The position numbers and the translations under genes are program-made. Under the pieces are notes generated by a model. The model made no database searches. It was not told the DNA's origin and saw nothing but the letters and a program-made list of their open reading frames with translations. Source: Phaeobacter sp. HF9A (lineage in GTDB: Bacteria; Pseudomonadota; Alphaproteobacteria; Rhodobacterales; Rhodobacteraceae). From it: DNA of 64,000 nt. The stretch is taken from the NCBI RefSeq assembly GCF_011806385.1, contig NZ_JAATOX010000002.1, positions 38,794 through 102,793 on the forward strand, in the 5' to 3' direction. Below, piece after piece: positions 25,632 through 35,216 of the stretch (its first letter is position 1; the number at the start of each line of letters is the position of its first letter).

Positions 25632-26485
25632 AGCGCCTTGACCGTCGGGCTCTCTTTGCCTCCGGTGCGGCCGCGGCGCTCCTGGCGGCGACCGGGGCGT
25701 CCCTGTCGCAGCAGCCGCGCCGGGGCGGGACCCTGCGGCTTGCGGTGCCGCGTGATGGCGATCTGCTGACGCGGGTGGCGCGCAGCTCCGTTTATGACCA
25801 GCTGACCGAAGTGGCCCCGGATGGGCTGCTGCGCGGCGAGCTGGCGCAGGATTGGCACAGCGAGGACGGTGCCCGTCGCTGGGTGCTGGATCTGCGCAGG
25901 GATGCCATGTTCCACGATGGGCGCAAACTTGCGGCGGCGGATGTGGTCGCCTCGCTGGAGGGGCATGCACGGCAGGGTGAACTCCAGCTGACCGGCTTGA
26001 AAAACATAGAAGAAACACCTGATGGCGGCGTCCTGATCAACCTCGCCGAGGGCAATCCCCATCTGCCCTACCATCTGGCAAAGGCGGGGTTGGGAATCGC
26101 CCCTGATGGCAGCATCGACGCCCCGCTTGGCAGTATGGTCGGCACCGGGCTCTATTCCGTTGAGCGGGCGCAGGAGGGCCGCCATTTTCGCGCAAGTCGC
26201 CGGCAGCAGCATTACAAGGATGGTCGCGCCGGCTGGGTTGAAGCGCTTGATCTGATTGTCATTCCCGATGCCGCCGTGCGCGCCGAAGCGCTGCGCGAGG
26301 GCTATGTTGATGTGGCGGCGCTGCCCTTGCCCTCTGGGATTGTGGGGCGTGGCAGCTTCCATGTTCACCCGACCGAGGGCGATCTGACCCTGGCGGCGGG
26401 GCAGCATGTGGCGCTTCCAACCCGGATCTCGGCGCGCGCCCCGCTGGACGATTACCGGATCGCAGAGCGCTGGTGGATGGCCTGA
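25628..26485 (+). CDS. Shortened family 5 (peptide) solute-binding protein, Tat-type signal
   Basis: 285 aa, whereas DppA/OppA proteins are about 500-540. Residues 1-29 have LDRRALFAS and a hydrophobic core, a Tat-like signal. The mature part carries the SBP family 5 opening (GGTLRLAVPRDGD, LAQDWHSEDG, WVLDLRRDAMFHDG) and ends soon after PLPSGIVG, so roughly the C-terminal half of a normal binding protein is absent. No permease or ATPase is adjacent. It is coupled to the iminopeptidase gene. It may be a peptide sensor or a degraded gene; the frame is clean, arguing against decay. Confidence 0.7.
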   Translation: MKRLDRRALFASGAAAALLAATGASLSQQPRRGGTLRLAVPRDGDLLTRVARSSVYDQLTEVAPDGLLRGELAQDWHSEDGARRWVLDLRRDAMFHDGRKLAAADVVASLEGHARQGELQLTGLKNIEETPDGGVLINLAEGNPHLPYHLAKAGLGIAPDGSIDAPLGSMVGTGLYSVERAQEGRHFRASRRQQHYKDGRAGWVEALDLIVIPDAAVRAEALREGYVDVAALPLPSGIVGRGSFHVHPTEGDLTLAAGQHVALPTRISARAPLDDYRIAERWWMA

Positions 26486-26615
26486 GGGCAGGTATTTTGC
26501 CCAGAGAGCCAATATTGTAAGAAGAATTCCGCTGATGCAGTTGAGCTTCCCCGCGGGTTGCACCTATGTTGGCGCCAACGTTTTTGAGACATGACAGCTT
26601 GGATCTACCGCAGGA

Positions 26616-27149
26616 GTGGCCGCTATTCTCGGTTTTCGGAAAAAATCTGCCCTGGACGAGATTCGCGAGGGCATAGAGGCGGTCTATCCCCGGCTCTGGC
26701 GCTATTGTCTGGTGCAGACCGGCAAGCGCGACCGGGCGGATGATCTGGCGCAGATGACCTGCCTGCGTGCGTTGGAAAAACACCAAAACTATCAGGTCGG
26801 CACCCATGTGGACCGCTGGCTGTTCACCATGGCCCATCGGCTGTGGCTGAACGAGATCCGCGCCACGGCTGTGCGCACCGGCGGCGGCCTGGTCGCGCTG
26901 GAAGAAACCGAAATTCCCGATGCTTCCGCTACGTCAGAGGAGAATATTTTCGTCGCTGAGGTGTTTGCCAAGATAGGAGCACTGCCGGAAGGGCAGCGCG
27001 TTGTGGTTCTGCTGGCCTACGTGGAGGGCTTCACCTATCAGGAGACTGCAGATACGCTGGGTATTCCGATCGGCACCGTGATGAGCCGTCTGGCCAGTGC
27101 ACGCAAGAAAATCGCAGGTGCCCTGTCTGCGGTGGAGGCTGGAACATGA
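26616..27149 (+). CDS. ECF sigma factor
   Basis: About 177 aa with region 2 (LWRYCLVQTGKRDRADDLAQMTCLRALE, about 30-56) and region 4 (YVEGFTYQETADTLGIPIGTVMSRLASARKKI, about 131-162). It directs RNA polymerase to stress-type promoters. The chosen GTG start at 26616 is overlapped by AGGAG, too close for a normal ribosome site; a later codon such as ATT or a leaderless start is possible, so the first residues are uncertain. Stop overlaps the anti-sigma gene (ATGA), which shows they form one unit. Confidence 0.85.
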   Translation: MAAILGFRKKSALDEIREGIEAVYPRLWRYCLVQTGKRDRADDLAQMTCLRALEKHQNYQVGTHVDRWLFTMAHRLWLNEIRATAVRTGGGLVALEETEIPDASATSEENIFVAEVFAKIGALPEGQRVVVLLAYVEGFTYQETADTLGIPIGTVMSRLASARKKIAGALSAVEAGT

Positions 27150-27886
27150 TCGAAGCAAGTCCGAGCATTTCCGACGAGGATCTGACCGCCTATCTGGACG
27201 GCGAGGCGGATGCCGCGCTGAGCCAAAAGATTGATCTGGCGCTGGAGAGCGACCCGGATTTGCCGCCGCGGCTGGAAGCGTTGATGCTGCCGATGGACGC
27301 GCTGAAAGAGGCTTTTGCGATGGAGCGCATGGCGCCGCCGCCGATGCCTGCGCTGCCGCAGCCGCGTCGTTCCGTGGTGCCGCTGCGTTTGGCGGCCTCT
27401 GTCGTGCTGGCCCTGGGAATCGGCTTCTCCGGCGGCTACCTGTTTCAGCCGGGTCAAAAGGCCCCGGGTTGGATCGACGTGGTGGCGAGCTATCAGTCGC
27501 TCTATATGACCGAGACGGTGGAGCAGACCACCCAGTCCCCGAATTTGGTGCAGGCCGCGCTGAAAGATTTCCAAACCCGCAGCGGTGTGGAACTGGCGGC
27601 GGCCACGGCCATTGACGGGCTGGATTTCCACCGCGCGCAGGTTCTGGGGTTCAAGAATAAGCCATTGATGCAAATGGCGTATCTGGGCGAGGACGGAACG
27701 CCTTTTGCGCTTTGTGTGCTCAATACCGACGGGGCGGACAAAGCGCTGACAGATCAGATGGCGCAGGGGCTGGCGGTAACATCCTGGGTGTCCGACGGGG
27801 TTGGCTATCTGGTGATTGGTGGCCAGGATCCATCCCGAACCCGGACTTTCGCGCAAGAGGTGCGGGAGCGGCTCAAGCAAGGGTGA
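27146..27886 (+). CDS. Membrane anti-sigma factor
   Basis: 246 aa. The N-terminal cytosolic segment [16 protein letters not shown] resembles the anti-sigma domain but lacks the HxxxCxxC zinc motif of ZAS proteins. One membrane span (about residues 77-100, [21 protein letters not shown]) and a periplasmic domain of about 145 aa follow. It should hold the ECF factor encoded upstream inactive at the membrane and release it on an envelope signal. The gene is coupled to the sigma gene. The periplasmic sensor domain has no name I recognise. Confidence 0.8.
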   Translation: MIEASPSISDEDLTAYLDGEADAALSQKIDLALESDPDLPPRLEALMLPMDALKEAFAMERMAPPPMPALPQPRRSVVPLRLAASVVLALGIGFSGGYLFQPGQKAPGWIDVVASYQSLYMTETVEQTTQSPNLVQAALKDFQTRSGVELAAATAIDGLDFHRAQVLGFKNKPLMQMAYLGEDGTPFALCVLNTDGADKALTDQMAQGLAVTSWVSDGVGYLVIGGQDPSRTRTFAQEVRERLKQG

Positions 27887-27907
27887 CCCCCTTGCTTGAG
27901 GAAGGTC

Positions 27908-27936
27908 TTGCAAAACGGGCACACGCGGCGTATATC
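27908..27936 (+). promoter_or_regulatory. Sigma-70 promoter of the rimP-nusA-infB operon
   Basis: TTGCAA (27908-27913), a 17-base spacer and TATATC (27931-27936) fit the consensus well. Transcription would start about 27943, leaving an 87-base leader that contains an intrinsic terminator before rimP. It starts 22 bases after the anti-sigma stop. Confidence 0.55.
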
Positions 27937-27991
27937 CTCGCTCAACAGCGGCGCGTCGGGCTCTGGTCCGAGGCACCACCGATTAATTTCG

Positions 27992-28014
27992 ACGGGCCGC
28001 GCGCCCGTTTTTTT
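27992..28014 (+). terminator. Intrinsic terminator/attenuator in the rimP leader
   Basis: Stem ACGGGC / GCCCGT with a CGCGC loop and seven T. It ends only 16 bases before the rimP ATG and lies downstream of the promoter at 27908. It therefore may both end sigma/anti-sigma transcripts and attenuate rimP-nusA transcription; NusA autoregulates its own operon through leader terminators in E. coli. Confidence 0.75.
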
Positions 28015-28029
28015 GTGTTTGGACGACTG

Positions 28030-28641
28030 ATGACCAACGACCTGATTGCCAAAGCCGCGATTGACCGTCGCCTGGCCGAGATCCTCACCCCGGTGATCGA
28101 GGATCTGGGCTATGAGCTGGTGCGTATTCGGCTGATGTCCGGCAAAACCACAACCATGCAAATCATGGCGGACCGTCCCGAGGGCGGGATCGAAGTCGAT
28201 GATTGCGCAAAGATTTCCAACGCGGTGAGCGCCACGCTGGACGTCGAAGACCCGATTCTCGATGCCTATACGCTGGAGGTCTCCAGCCCCGGTATTGACC
28301 GCCCGCTGACCCGGCTGAAAGACTTTGAGATGTTCGAAGGCTACGAGGCCAAGCTGGAAACCGCCGAGATGGTCGGCGGCCGCCGCCGCTTTAAGGGCGA
28401 GCTTGCCGGCGTGGAGGGCGACGAGGTCCTGATCAATATCGAGGATCAGGGCGAACAGGTGACGATCGGGCTGAAATTCGATTGGCTGAGCGATGCAAAA
28501 CTTGTGCTCACCGACGATCTGATCACGGAAATGCTGCGCCAGCGCAAAGCCGCTGGTGTGTTGAACGAAGACGCCTTTGACGACATCGAGACCGAAGGGT
28601 CCGCAGAAGGGACCTCAGGGTCCGAAGAGGAGAACAAGTAA
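28030..28641 (+). CDS. rimP: Ribosome maturation factor RimP
   Basis: 203 aa. Needed for 30S subunit maturation. The N-terminal domain has [20 protein letters not shown] (about 26-45), then the [19 protein letters not shown] and [11 protein letters not shown] segments that define the family. The C-terminal tail (about 180-203) is acidic and rich in Glu, Gly and Ser. The ATG at 28030 follows GGACGACTG; the longer upstream frame overlaps the terminator and is not used. TAATG couples it to nusA. Confidence 0.95.
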   Translation: MTNDLIAKAAIDRRLAEILTPVIEDLGYELVRIRLMSGKTTTMQIMADRPEGGIEVDDCAKISNAVSATLDVEDPILDAYTLEVSSPGIDRPLTRLKDFEMFEGYEAKLETAEMVGGRRRFKGELAGVEGDEVLINIEDQGEQVTIGLKFDWLSDAKLVLTDDLITEMLRQRKAAGVLNEDAFDDIETEGSAEGTSGSEEENK

Positions 28642-30257
28642 TGGCTATCACCTCTGCAAACCAGCTGGAGCTGTTGCAAACCGCCGAGGCCGTGGCGCGC
28701 GAAAAAATGATCGACCCCGGTCTGGTGGTCGAAGCGATGGAAGAATCCCTCGCCCGCGCTGCCAAGAGCCGCTACGGCAGCGAGATGGACATTCGTGTGT
28801 CGATTGATCGGAAAACCGGCAAGGCGACCTTCACCCGTGTGCGCACCGTGGTGGCGGATGAGGATCTGGAGAACTACCAGGCAGAGCTGACCGTCGAACA
28901 GGCGCGCCAGTACATGCAGGACCCCTCGGTCGGGGATGTGTTCTCGGAAGAGGTGCCGCCGGTGGAAATGGGCCGGATCGCGGCGCAATCCGCGAAACAG
29001 GTGATTCTGCAAAAGGTCCGTGAAGCCGAGCGGGATCGTCAGTACGAAGAGTTCAAGGACCGCAACGGCACCATCATCAACGGTCTGGTCAAACGCGAAG
29101 AATACGGCAACGTCATCGTCGATGTTGGCTCCGGCGAGGCGATCCTGCGTCGCAACGAGAAAATCGGCCGCGAAAGCTATCGCCCCAACGACCGCATCCG
29201 TTGCTATATCAAGGACGTGCGCCGCGAACCCCGTGGCCCGCAGATCTTCCTCAGCCGCACCGCGCCGGAATTCATGGCCGAGCTGTTCAAGATGGAAGTG
29301 CCGGAAATCTATGACGGTATCATCGAGATTAAGGCCGTGGCCCGCGATCCGGGGTCGCGCGCAAAAATCGCCGTGGTGTCCTATGATGGCTCCATCGACC
29401 CGGTCGGCGCCTGCGTCGGTATGCGGGGCTCTCGTGTGCAGGCCGTGGTGAACGAGCTGCAAGGCGAGAAGATCGACATCATCCCGTGGAACGAGGATCA
29501 GCCGACCTTCCTGGTGAACGCGCTGCAACCGGCAGAAGTGACCAAGGTGGTTCTGGACGAAGAGGCCGGCAAGATCGAAGTTGTCGTGCCCGACGAACAG
29601 CTCAGCCTGGCGATTGGCCGTCGTGGTCAGAACGTGCGTCTGGCGTCGCAGCTGACCAACCTCGATATCGACATCATGACGGAAGAAGAAGAATCCGCCC
29701 GCCGTCAGAAGGAATTCGAGGCCCGCACCAAATTGTTCATGGAAACGCTGGATCTGGACGAATTCTTTGCCCAGCTTCTGGTCTCCGAAGGCTTCACCAA
29801 TCTCGAAGAGGTCGCCTATGTCGAACTCGACGAGCTGCTGGTGATCGACGGTGTTGACGATGGCACCGCCGAAGAGCTGCAAGCGCGCGCCCGTGACTAT
29901 CTGGAGGCGCAAGCCAAGGCGGCCTTGGACAATGCCCGCAGCCTGGGTGTAGAGGACAGCCTTATTGACTTTGATGGCCTCACACCCCAGATGGTGGAAG
30001 CACTGGCAAAAGACGGCGTAAAAACGCTTGATGACTTTGCCACCTGCGCGGATTGGGAACTGGCCGGTGGCTGGACCACCGAAAACGGCGAGCGGGTGAA
30101 GGATGATGGTATCCTCGAACCCTTCGACGTCAGCCTCGAAGACGCGCAAAATCTGGTGATGACAGCGCGTATCATGCTGGGTTGGGTGGATCCGGCAGAG
30201 CTTGAAACAGATGCAGAAGACCTCGGCGACGAGGCGGAAGAGGAGGCAGAGGCCTAA
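28641..30257 (+). CDS. nusA: Transcription termination/antitermination factor NusA
   Basis: 538 aa. Modulates pausing, termination and antitermination by RNA polymerase. Order of domains: N-terminal polymerase-binding domain (to about 125), S1 domain (GTIINGLVKREEYGNVIVDVG), two KH domains (GACVGMRGSRVQAVV and IGRRGQNVRLASQL), and a helix-hairpin-helix repeat region (DELLVIDGVDDGTAEEL). The C-terminus is acidic (EDLGDEAEEEAEA). Coupled to rimP by TAATG, 27 bases before the YlxR-like gene. Confidence 0.97.
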   Translation: MAITSANQLELLQTAEAVAREKMIDPGLVVEAMEESLARAAKSRYGSEMDIRVSIDRKTGKATFTRVRTVVADEDLENYQAELTVEQARQYMQDPSVGDVFSEEVPPVEMGRIAAQSAKQVILQKVREAERDRQYEEFKDRNGTIINGLVKREEYGNVIVDVGSGEAILRRNEKIGRESYRPNDRIRCYIKDVRREPRGPQIFLSRTAPEFMAELFKMEVPEIYDGIIEIKAVARDPGSRAKIAVVSYDGSIDPVGACVGMRGSRVQAVVNELQGEKIDIIPWNEDQPTFLVNALQPAEVTKVVLDEEAGKIEVVVPDEQLSLAIGRRGQNVRLASQLTNLDIDIMTEEEESARRQKEFEARTKLFMETLDLDEFFAQLLVSEGFTNLEEVAYVELDELLVIDGVDDGTAEELQARARDYLEAQAKAALDNARSLGVEDSLIDFDGLTPQMVEALAKDGVKTLDDFATCADWELAGGWTTENGERVKDDGILEPFDVSLEDAQNLVMTARIMLGWVDPAELETDAEDLGDEAEEEAEA

Positions 30258-30284
30258 GCGGCCCCTGCTCTTCAGGAGATGTGA

Positions 30285-30902
30285 ATGACCCGTGGTGGTG
30301 CAGAAAAATCCCGTGAGAACGGACCCGAACGGAAATGTCTCGCCACTGGCGAGACAGAGCCGAAATCGGGGCTGATCCGTTTCGTTCTGGGGCCTGACAA
30401 TCAGGTGTTTCCTGATGTCATGGGTAAACTGCCCGGTCGTGGTGTTTACGTCTCTGCCACGCGGTCTGCGTTAGACTTGGCGGTGAAGAAAAAACTCTTT
30501 GCACGCGGATTCAAGACGCAGGTCACGGTGCCCGAGGGGTTGGCTGACGAGGTGGAACGGCAGGTTTTGCGCCGCACCATCGACCTGATCAGCCTTGGAC
30601 GCAAGTCCGGCGACGCCGTGGGTGGATATGAGAAGGTAAAGGACATGTTGGCCAAAGAGGAGGCACGGATCTTGATCCAGGCCTCTGACGGGTCAGGGCG
30701 AGGGAAGTCCAAACTGAGCACGCCCCACAGGGGAAAATATATCGGTTGTCTGACGGCAAACGAGCTCGGGATGGCTTTTGGGCGTGAAACTGTCATACAT
30801 GCAGCGCTCGCCTCTGGTGGACTCAGCCAACGTGTTGTAGAGGAAGCCCAGCGATTGCAGGGTTTGCGCGAAAAGGGCGGCAACGGCCGCACGGAAGGAT
30901 AA
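30285..30902 (+). CDS. YlxR/DUF448 plus L7Ae-like RNA-binding protein
   Basis: 205 aa. N-terminal DUF448 ([27 protein letters not shown], about 15-60) followed by an L7Ae-type domain (about 95-190, [27 protein letters not shown]). Both bind RNA; family members sit between nusA and infB in most bacteria, and a YlxR protein has been linked to RNA polymerase/RNase P. The bacterial role of this fusion is unsettled. infB starts eight bases after its stop. Confidence 0.85.
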   Translation: MTRGGAEKSRENGPERKCLATGETEPKSGLIRFVLGPDNQVFPDVMGKLPGRGVYVSATRSALDLAVKKKLFARGFKTQVTVPEGLADEVERQVLRRTIDLISLGRKSGDAVGGYEKVKDMLAKEEARILIQASDGSGRGKSKLSTPHRGKYIGCLTANELGMAFGRETVIHAALASGGLSQRVVEEAQRLQGLREKGGNGRTEG

Positions 30903-30910
30903 AGAGCTTT

Positions 30911-33433
30911 ATGAGCGATAGTGACGGCAAAAAGACATTGGGTCTTCGTGGTGGCGGATCTCGTCCCGGGAACGTGAAACAGAGCTTCAGCCACGGTCGG
31001 ACCAAGAATGTCGTGGTGGAAACCAAGCGTAAGCGCGTGGTTGTCCCCAAGCCGGGCGCAGGCAAAGGTGGCGCCGGTGGCGTTGCGGCCGGCGATGCTT
31101 CGCGGCGCCCTGCTGGTATTTCTGATGCGGAAATGGAACGTCGCCTGAAGGCGCTCCAGGCCGCCAAGGCGCGTGAATCCGAAGAAGCCGCCCAGCGGGA
31201 AGCTGAGGAAAAGGCCCGCGCCGAAGAGCGTGAGCGCCGCCGCGCCGAGCAAGAGGCGAAGGAACGCGAACAGCGCGAAGCCGAAGAAAAAGCCCGTCAA
31301 AAGGCCGAAGAAGAAGAGCGCAAGCGCCAGGAACAAGAAGCCGCTGCCAAGCGCGCCGCCGCCGAAAAAGCTGCGCCGCCGCAGGCAGACCAAGCTGCTG
31401 GTGCGCCGGCCGCCGCACGTGGCCCCGCCGCCGCTGGCGCTGCGAAACCCGCCGCCGCCGGTCCGCGCAAGGCGGAACGCGAGCGTGAAGAACGTGGTCG
31501 TAGCACCAAGGGCCGTGCCGCCGGTGATGACAATGGTCGTCGCTCCGGCAAGCTGACCCTGAGCCAGGCAACCGGTGGTGAAGGTGGCCGTCAACGCTCC
31601 ATGGCGTCGATGAAGCGCAAGCAAGAACGCGCCCGCCAAAAGGCCATGGGTCAGATCGAACGCGAAAAGGTCATCCGTGACGTGCAGCTGCCAGAGGCCA
31701 TCATGGTCTCCGAACTGGCCAACCGTATGGCTGAGCGCGTCGCCGATGTGGTTAAATCGCTGATGAAAATGGGCATGATGGTCACGCAGAACCAGACCAT
31801 CGACGCCGATACCGCCGAGCTGATTATCGAAGAATTCGGCCATAATGTGGTGCGGGTTTCCGATGCTGACGTCGAGGATGTCATTAACGAGGTTGTGGAC
31901 GCAGAAGAAGATCTGCAACCGCGTCCGCCGGTCATCACCATCATGGGCCACGTTGACCACGGCAAAACCTCGCTTCTGGACGCGATCCGCGACGCCAAGG
32001 TTGTCGCGGGCGAGGCCGGCGGCATTACCCAGCATATCGGCGCCTATCAGGTGACAACCGACAGCGGCGCAGTCCTGTCCTTCCTCGACACGCCCGGCCA
32101 CGCGGCCTTCACCTCGATGCGCTCCCGTGGCGCCCAGGTGACGGATATCGTGGTTCTGGTTGTCGCGGCTGACGATTCGGTGATGCCGCAGACGATCGAG
32201 GCGATCCACCACGCCAAGGCGGCCAATGTGCCGATGATCGTGGCGATTAACAAAGTCGACAAACCGGCTGCTGACCCGAACAAAGTCCGCGCCGAGCTGC
32301 TTCAGCACGAAGTCATCGTGGAAGCCATGTCTGGTGAAGTGCAGGACGTCGAAGTCTCAGCGCATACCGGGCAGGGGCTCGATGATTTGCTCGAAGCGAT
32401 CGCGCTGCAAGCGGAAATCCTGGAACTCAAAGCGAACCCGAATCGCGCCGCCCAGGGTGCCGTGATCGAGGCTCAGCTTGACGTGGGCCGGGGTCCGGTC
32501 GCGACCGTTCTGATCCAGAAAGGTACGCTGCGTCAGGGGGATATCTTCGTTGTGGGTGAGCAATACGGTAAGGTCCGTGCGCTGATCAACGACAAGGGCG
32601 AGCGCGTCACCGAGGCTGGTCCGTCGGTTCCGGTCGAGGTGCTCGGCCTGCATGGCACGCCCGAGGCTGGCGACGTTCTGAACGTCACCGAAACCGAAGC
32701 GCAGGCCCGCGAGATCGCAGAATACCGTGCCCACGCAGCCAAGGAAAAACGCGCTGCTGCCGGTGCTGCCACCACGCTTGAACAGCTGATGCAGAAGGCC
32801 AAGGAAGACGAATCCGTCTCCGAACTGCCGATCCTGGTCAAAGCCGATGTGCAGGGTTCTGCCGAGGCGATCGTTCAGGCGATGGAAAAAATCGGCAACG
32901 ACGAGGTGCGCGTGCGCGTGCTGCACTCTGGTGTGGGCGCGATTACCGAGACCGACATCGGCCTCGCAGAAGCCTCCGGCGCACCGGTCTTTGGCTTCAA
33001 CGTCCGGGCCAATGCCTCGGCGCGCAATACCGCCAACCAAAAGGGTGTCGAGATCCGGTACTATTCGGTGATCTACGACCTTGTGGACGACGTCAAAGCC
33101 GCGGCATCCGGTCTGCTCTCTGCCGAGATCCGCGAGAACTTCATCGGTTATGCCGAGATCAAGGACGTGTTCAAAGTGTCCAACGTCGGCAAGGTTGCCG
33201 GCTGTCTGGTCACCGAAGGCGTTGCGCGTCGCTCCGCCGGTGTGCGCCTGCTGCGCGACAACGTGGTGATCCACGAAGGCACGCTGAAAACGCTGAAGCG
33301 CTTCAAGGATGAAGTTGCCGAGGTTCAGTCCGGTCAGGAATGCGGCATGGCGTTTGAAAACTACGATGATGTCCGCGCCAAGGACGTTATCGAGATCTTC
33401 GAGCGCGAGGAAGTCACCCGCACCCTCGCCTGA
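30911..33433 (+). CDS. infB: Translation initiation factor IF-2
   Basis: 840 aa. GTPase that recruits fMet-tRNA to the 30S subunit. The first about 270 residues are a long Lys/Arg/Glu/Ala-rich low-complexity region (about 65-170 likely coiled). G-domain motifs: [12 protein letters not shown] (about 345-356), [16 protein letters not shown]. Domains II-IV follow, ending [20 protein letters not shown]. Typical length for alphaproteobacteria. It ends the rimP-nusA operon before a strong terminator. Confidence 0.97.
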   Translation: MSDSDGKKTLGLRGGGSRPGNVKQSFSHGRTKNVVVETKRKRVVVPKPGAGKGGAGGVAAGDASRRPAGISDAEMERRLKALQAAKARESEEAAQREAEEKARAEERERRRAEQEAKEREQREAEEKARQKAEEEERKRQEQEAAAKRAAAEKAAPPQADQAAGAPAAARGPAAAGAAKPAAAGPRKAEREREERGRSTKGRAAGDDNGRRSGKLTLSQATGGEGGRQRSMASMKRKQERARQKAMGQIEREKVIRDVQLPEAIMVSELANRMAERVADVVKSLMKMGMMVTQNQTIDADTAELIIEEFGHNVVRVSDADVEDVINEVVDAEEDLQPRPPVITIMGHVDHGKTSLLDAIRDAKVVAGEAGGITQHIGAYQVTTDSGAVLSFLDTPGHAAFTSMRSRGAQVTDIVVLVVAADDSVMPQTIEAIHHAKAANVPMIVAINKVDKPAADPNKVRAELLQHEVIVEAMSGEVQDVEVSAHTGQGLDDLLEAIALQAEILELKANPNRAAQGAVIEAQLDVGRGPVATVLIQKGTLRQGDIFVVGEQYGKVRALINDKGERVTEAGPSVPVEVLGLHGTPEAGDVLNVTETEAQAREIAEYRAHAAKEKRAAAGAATTLEQLMQKAKEDESVSELPILVKADVQGSAEAIVQAMEKIGNDEVRVRVLHSGVGAITETDIGLAEASGAPVFGFNVRANASARNTANQKGVEIRYYSVIYDLVDDVKAAASGLLSAEIRENFIGYAEIKDVFKVSNVGKVAGCLVTEGVARRSAGVRLLRDNVVIHEGTLKTLKRFKDEVAEVQSGQECGMAFENYDDVRAKDVIEIFEREEVTRTLA

Positions 33434-33452
33434 TCTGCTCGGTCATGTAAAG

Positions 33453-33486
33453 AAAAGCCCCGGTCCATGTGACCGGGGCTTTTTTG
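33453..33486 (+). terminator. Intrinsic terminator of the rimP-nusA-infB operon
   Basis: AAAAGCCCCGGTC and GACCGGGGCTTTT form a 13-base perfect stem with a CATGT loop and six T. It also faces the leftward mutT gene, so it can act in both directions. Confidence 0.95.
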
Positions 33487-33551
33487 TTTGGGGCGATGCA
33501 TCTGGCGTATGTGGCAGCGACTGCCCGGCGGACACGCCGGGCGCGTTGTGT

Positions 33552-33962
33552 TCAGAGCCAGTCCCGCAGGATCGGGATCAGAGGAATATCAGCCGGCGGC
33601 ATGGGGTAGTCGCGCAGCTCACTCGCGCGGACCCATTTCAAGGTCTGACCCTCCTGCGCCTGCGGGATGCCTTCCCACTTGCGGCAGGCAAAGAGCGGCA
33701 TCAGCAGGTGGAAATCGTCATAGCTGTGGCTGGCAAAAGTCAGCGGCGCCAGGCAGCTGAACCAGGTGTTGATGCCCAGCTCCTCTTGCAGTTCGCGGAT
33801 CAACGCGGCCTCTGGGGTCTCGCCGGGTTCGACCTTGCCACCGGGGAATTCCCAGAGGCCCGCCATGGACTTGCCTTCGGGCCGCTGCGCCAGAAGGATG
33901 CGACCTTCGACGTCGATCAGCGCGACGGCGGAGACCAGAACCATTTTCTTGCCGTCGCTCAT
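33552..33962 (-). CDS. mutT: 8-oxo-dGTP diphosphatase MutT
   Basis: 136 aa Nudix enzyme that clears oxidised dGTP from the nucleotide pool. Nudix box GGKVEPGETPEAALIRELQEELGI with the catalytic RELQEE. Typical MutT start VSAVALIDVEGRILLAQRPEGK and LWEFPGGK. Length matches E. coli MutT (129 aa). It overlaps the argJ stop by ATGA (33959-33962), and forms the end of a parvulin-argJ-mutT leftward unit. Confidence 0.93.
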   Translation of the reverse strand: MSDGKKMVLVSAVALIDVEGRILLAQRPEGKSMAGLWEFPGGKVEPGETPEAALIRELQEELGINTWFSCLAPLTFASHSYDDFHLLMPLFACRKWEGIPQAQEGQTLKWVRASELRDYPMPPADIPLIPILRDWL

Positions 33963-35185
33963 GACCGGTAATCTGCGTTGATGGAGATATACTGATGGGT
34001 CAGATCGCAGGTCCAGACGGTGGCCTGCCCGTCGCCAAGCCCAAGATCAACCTTGATGGTGATCTCCTGCTTTTTCATCTCTGCGGCGCCCAGCTCTTCC
34101 TTGTAGGAGGGCGCGACCCAGCCTTTTTCAGCGACCAACACATCGCCGAAGGAAATCGACAGAAGATCGCGATCCGCCTTGGCGCCGGATTTGCCGATCG
34201 CCATGACGATCCGGCCCCAGTTGGGATCCTCGCCCGCAATGGCCGTTTTGACCAACGGAGAATTGGCGATCGACATGCCGTGCACCTTGGCATCATCGGC
34301 GGTTTCGGCGCCGGTGACCTGGATTTCGACAAACTTCGTCGCGCCTTCACCATCGCGCACCACCTGGTGCGCAAGATCCAGCATCACCGCGCGCAGGGCT
34401 TCGGTAAATGCCGGGTTCCCGGTGGCATCAACACCGCTCGCGCCGGTGGCACAGAGCATCAGACTGTCGGAAGTGGAGGTATCGCTGTCCACGGTGATGC
34501 AGTTGAAGGATGTGTCGGTCTCTGCCGACAGCAGGCCCTGCAACGCCGCCTGATCATAGGCGGCATCGGTGAAGATATAGACCAGCATCGTCGCCATATC
34601 CGGCGCAATCATACCGGAGCCCTTGGCGATCCCGGCGATGCGCACCGGCTTGCCGTCGATCTCGACCGTGGCACTGGCACCTTTGGCAAAGGTGTCGGTG
34701 GTCATGATGGCCTTGGCGGCGGCCTCGATGGATGCGTCCGACAGCGCGCCATTCAGCTCTGCCAGCTTGGCCACGATACGGTCATGCGGCAGTGGCTCGC
34801 CGATCACCCCGGTGGAGGCGGTGAAAACGCGGTCCTGCGGCACGCCGGTCTGAGCGGCAACAGCAGCGGTGATTTCGGCCACCGATGTCTGCCCGTAATG
34901 CCCTGTAAAGGCGTTGGAATTGCCGGAATTGACCAGCAGCGCCGCGCCCTGATCCGTCGAACTGCCGAGCTTGGCCTGACAGTCCAGTACCGGCGCGGAG
35001 CGGGTGGCGGAGCGGGTGAAAACCCCGGCGATCGAAGTGCCCGGATCCATCACCGCCAGCATCACGTCGGTGCGGCCCTGATATTTGATACCGGAGGCCG
35101 CCGTCGCAAAGCGAAGGCCGCCGATCACGGGCAGGTCGGGGAATGCGGCAGGCGCAAGCGGCGAGCGGGGCATAGGGGTGGCCAT
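33959..35185 (-). CDS. argJ: Bifunctional ornithine acetyltransferase/N-acetylglutamate synthase
   Basis: 408 aa. Transfers acetyl from N-acetylornithine to glutamate (arginine synthesis). It self-cleaves before a catalytic Thr, seen as MATML in GSGMIAPDMATMLVY. Family segments LLVNSGNSNAFTG, STGVIGEPLP and DSDTSTSDSLMLCATG agree with that. It lies between the parvulin gene (31-bp gap) and mutT, and is overlapped by mutT. argG of the same pathway is at 2273-3496. Confidence 0.96.
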   Translation of the reverse strand: MATPMPRSPLAPAAFPDLPVIGGLRFATAASGIKYQGRTDVMLAVMDPGTSIAGVFTRSATRSAPVLDCQAKLGSSTDQGAALLVNSGNSNAFTGHYGQTSVAEITAAVAAQTGVPQDRVFTASTGVIGEPLPHDRIVAKLAELNGALSDASIEAAAKAIMTTDTFAKGASATVEIDGKPVRIAGIAKGSGMIAPDMATMLVYIFTDAAYDQAALQGLLSAETDTSFNCITVDSDTSTSDSLMLCATGASGVDATGNPAFTEALRAVMLDLAHQVVRDGEGATKFVEIQVTGAETADDAKVHGMSIANSPLVKTAIAGEDPNWGRIVMAIGKSGAKADRDLLSISFGDVLVAEKGWVAPSYKEELGAAEMKKQEITIKVDLGLGDGQATVWTCDLTHQYISINADYRS

Positions 35186-35216
35186 TCTAGGTCTCCTGAT
35201 GGGGCGTGTCTGGCGA

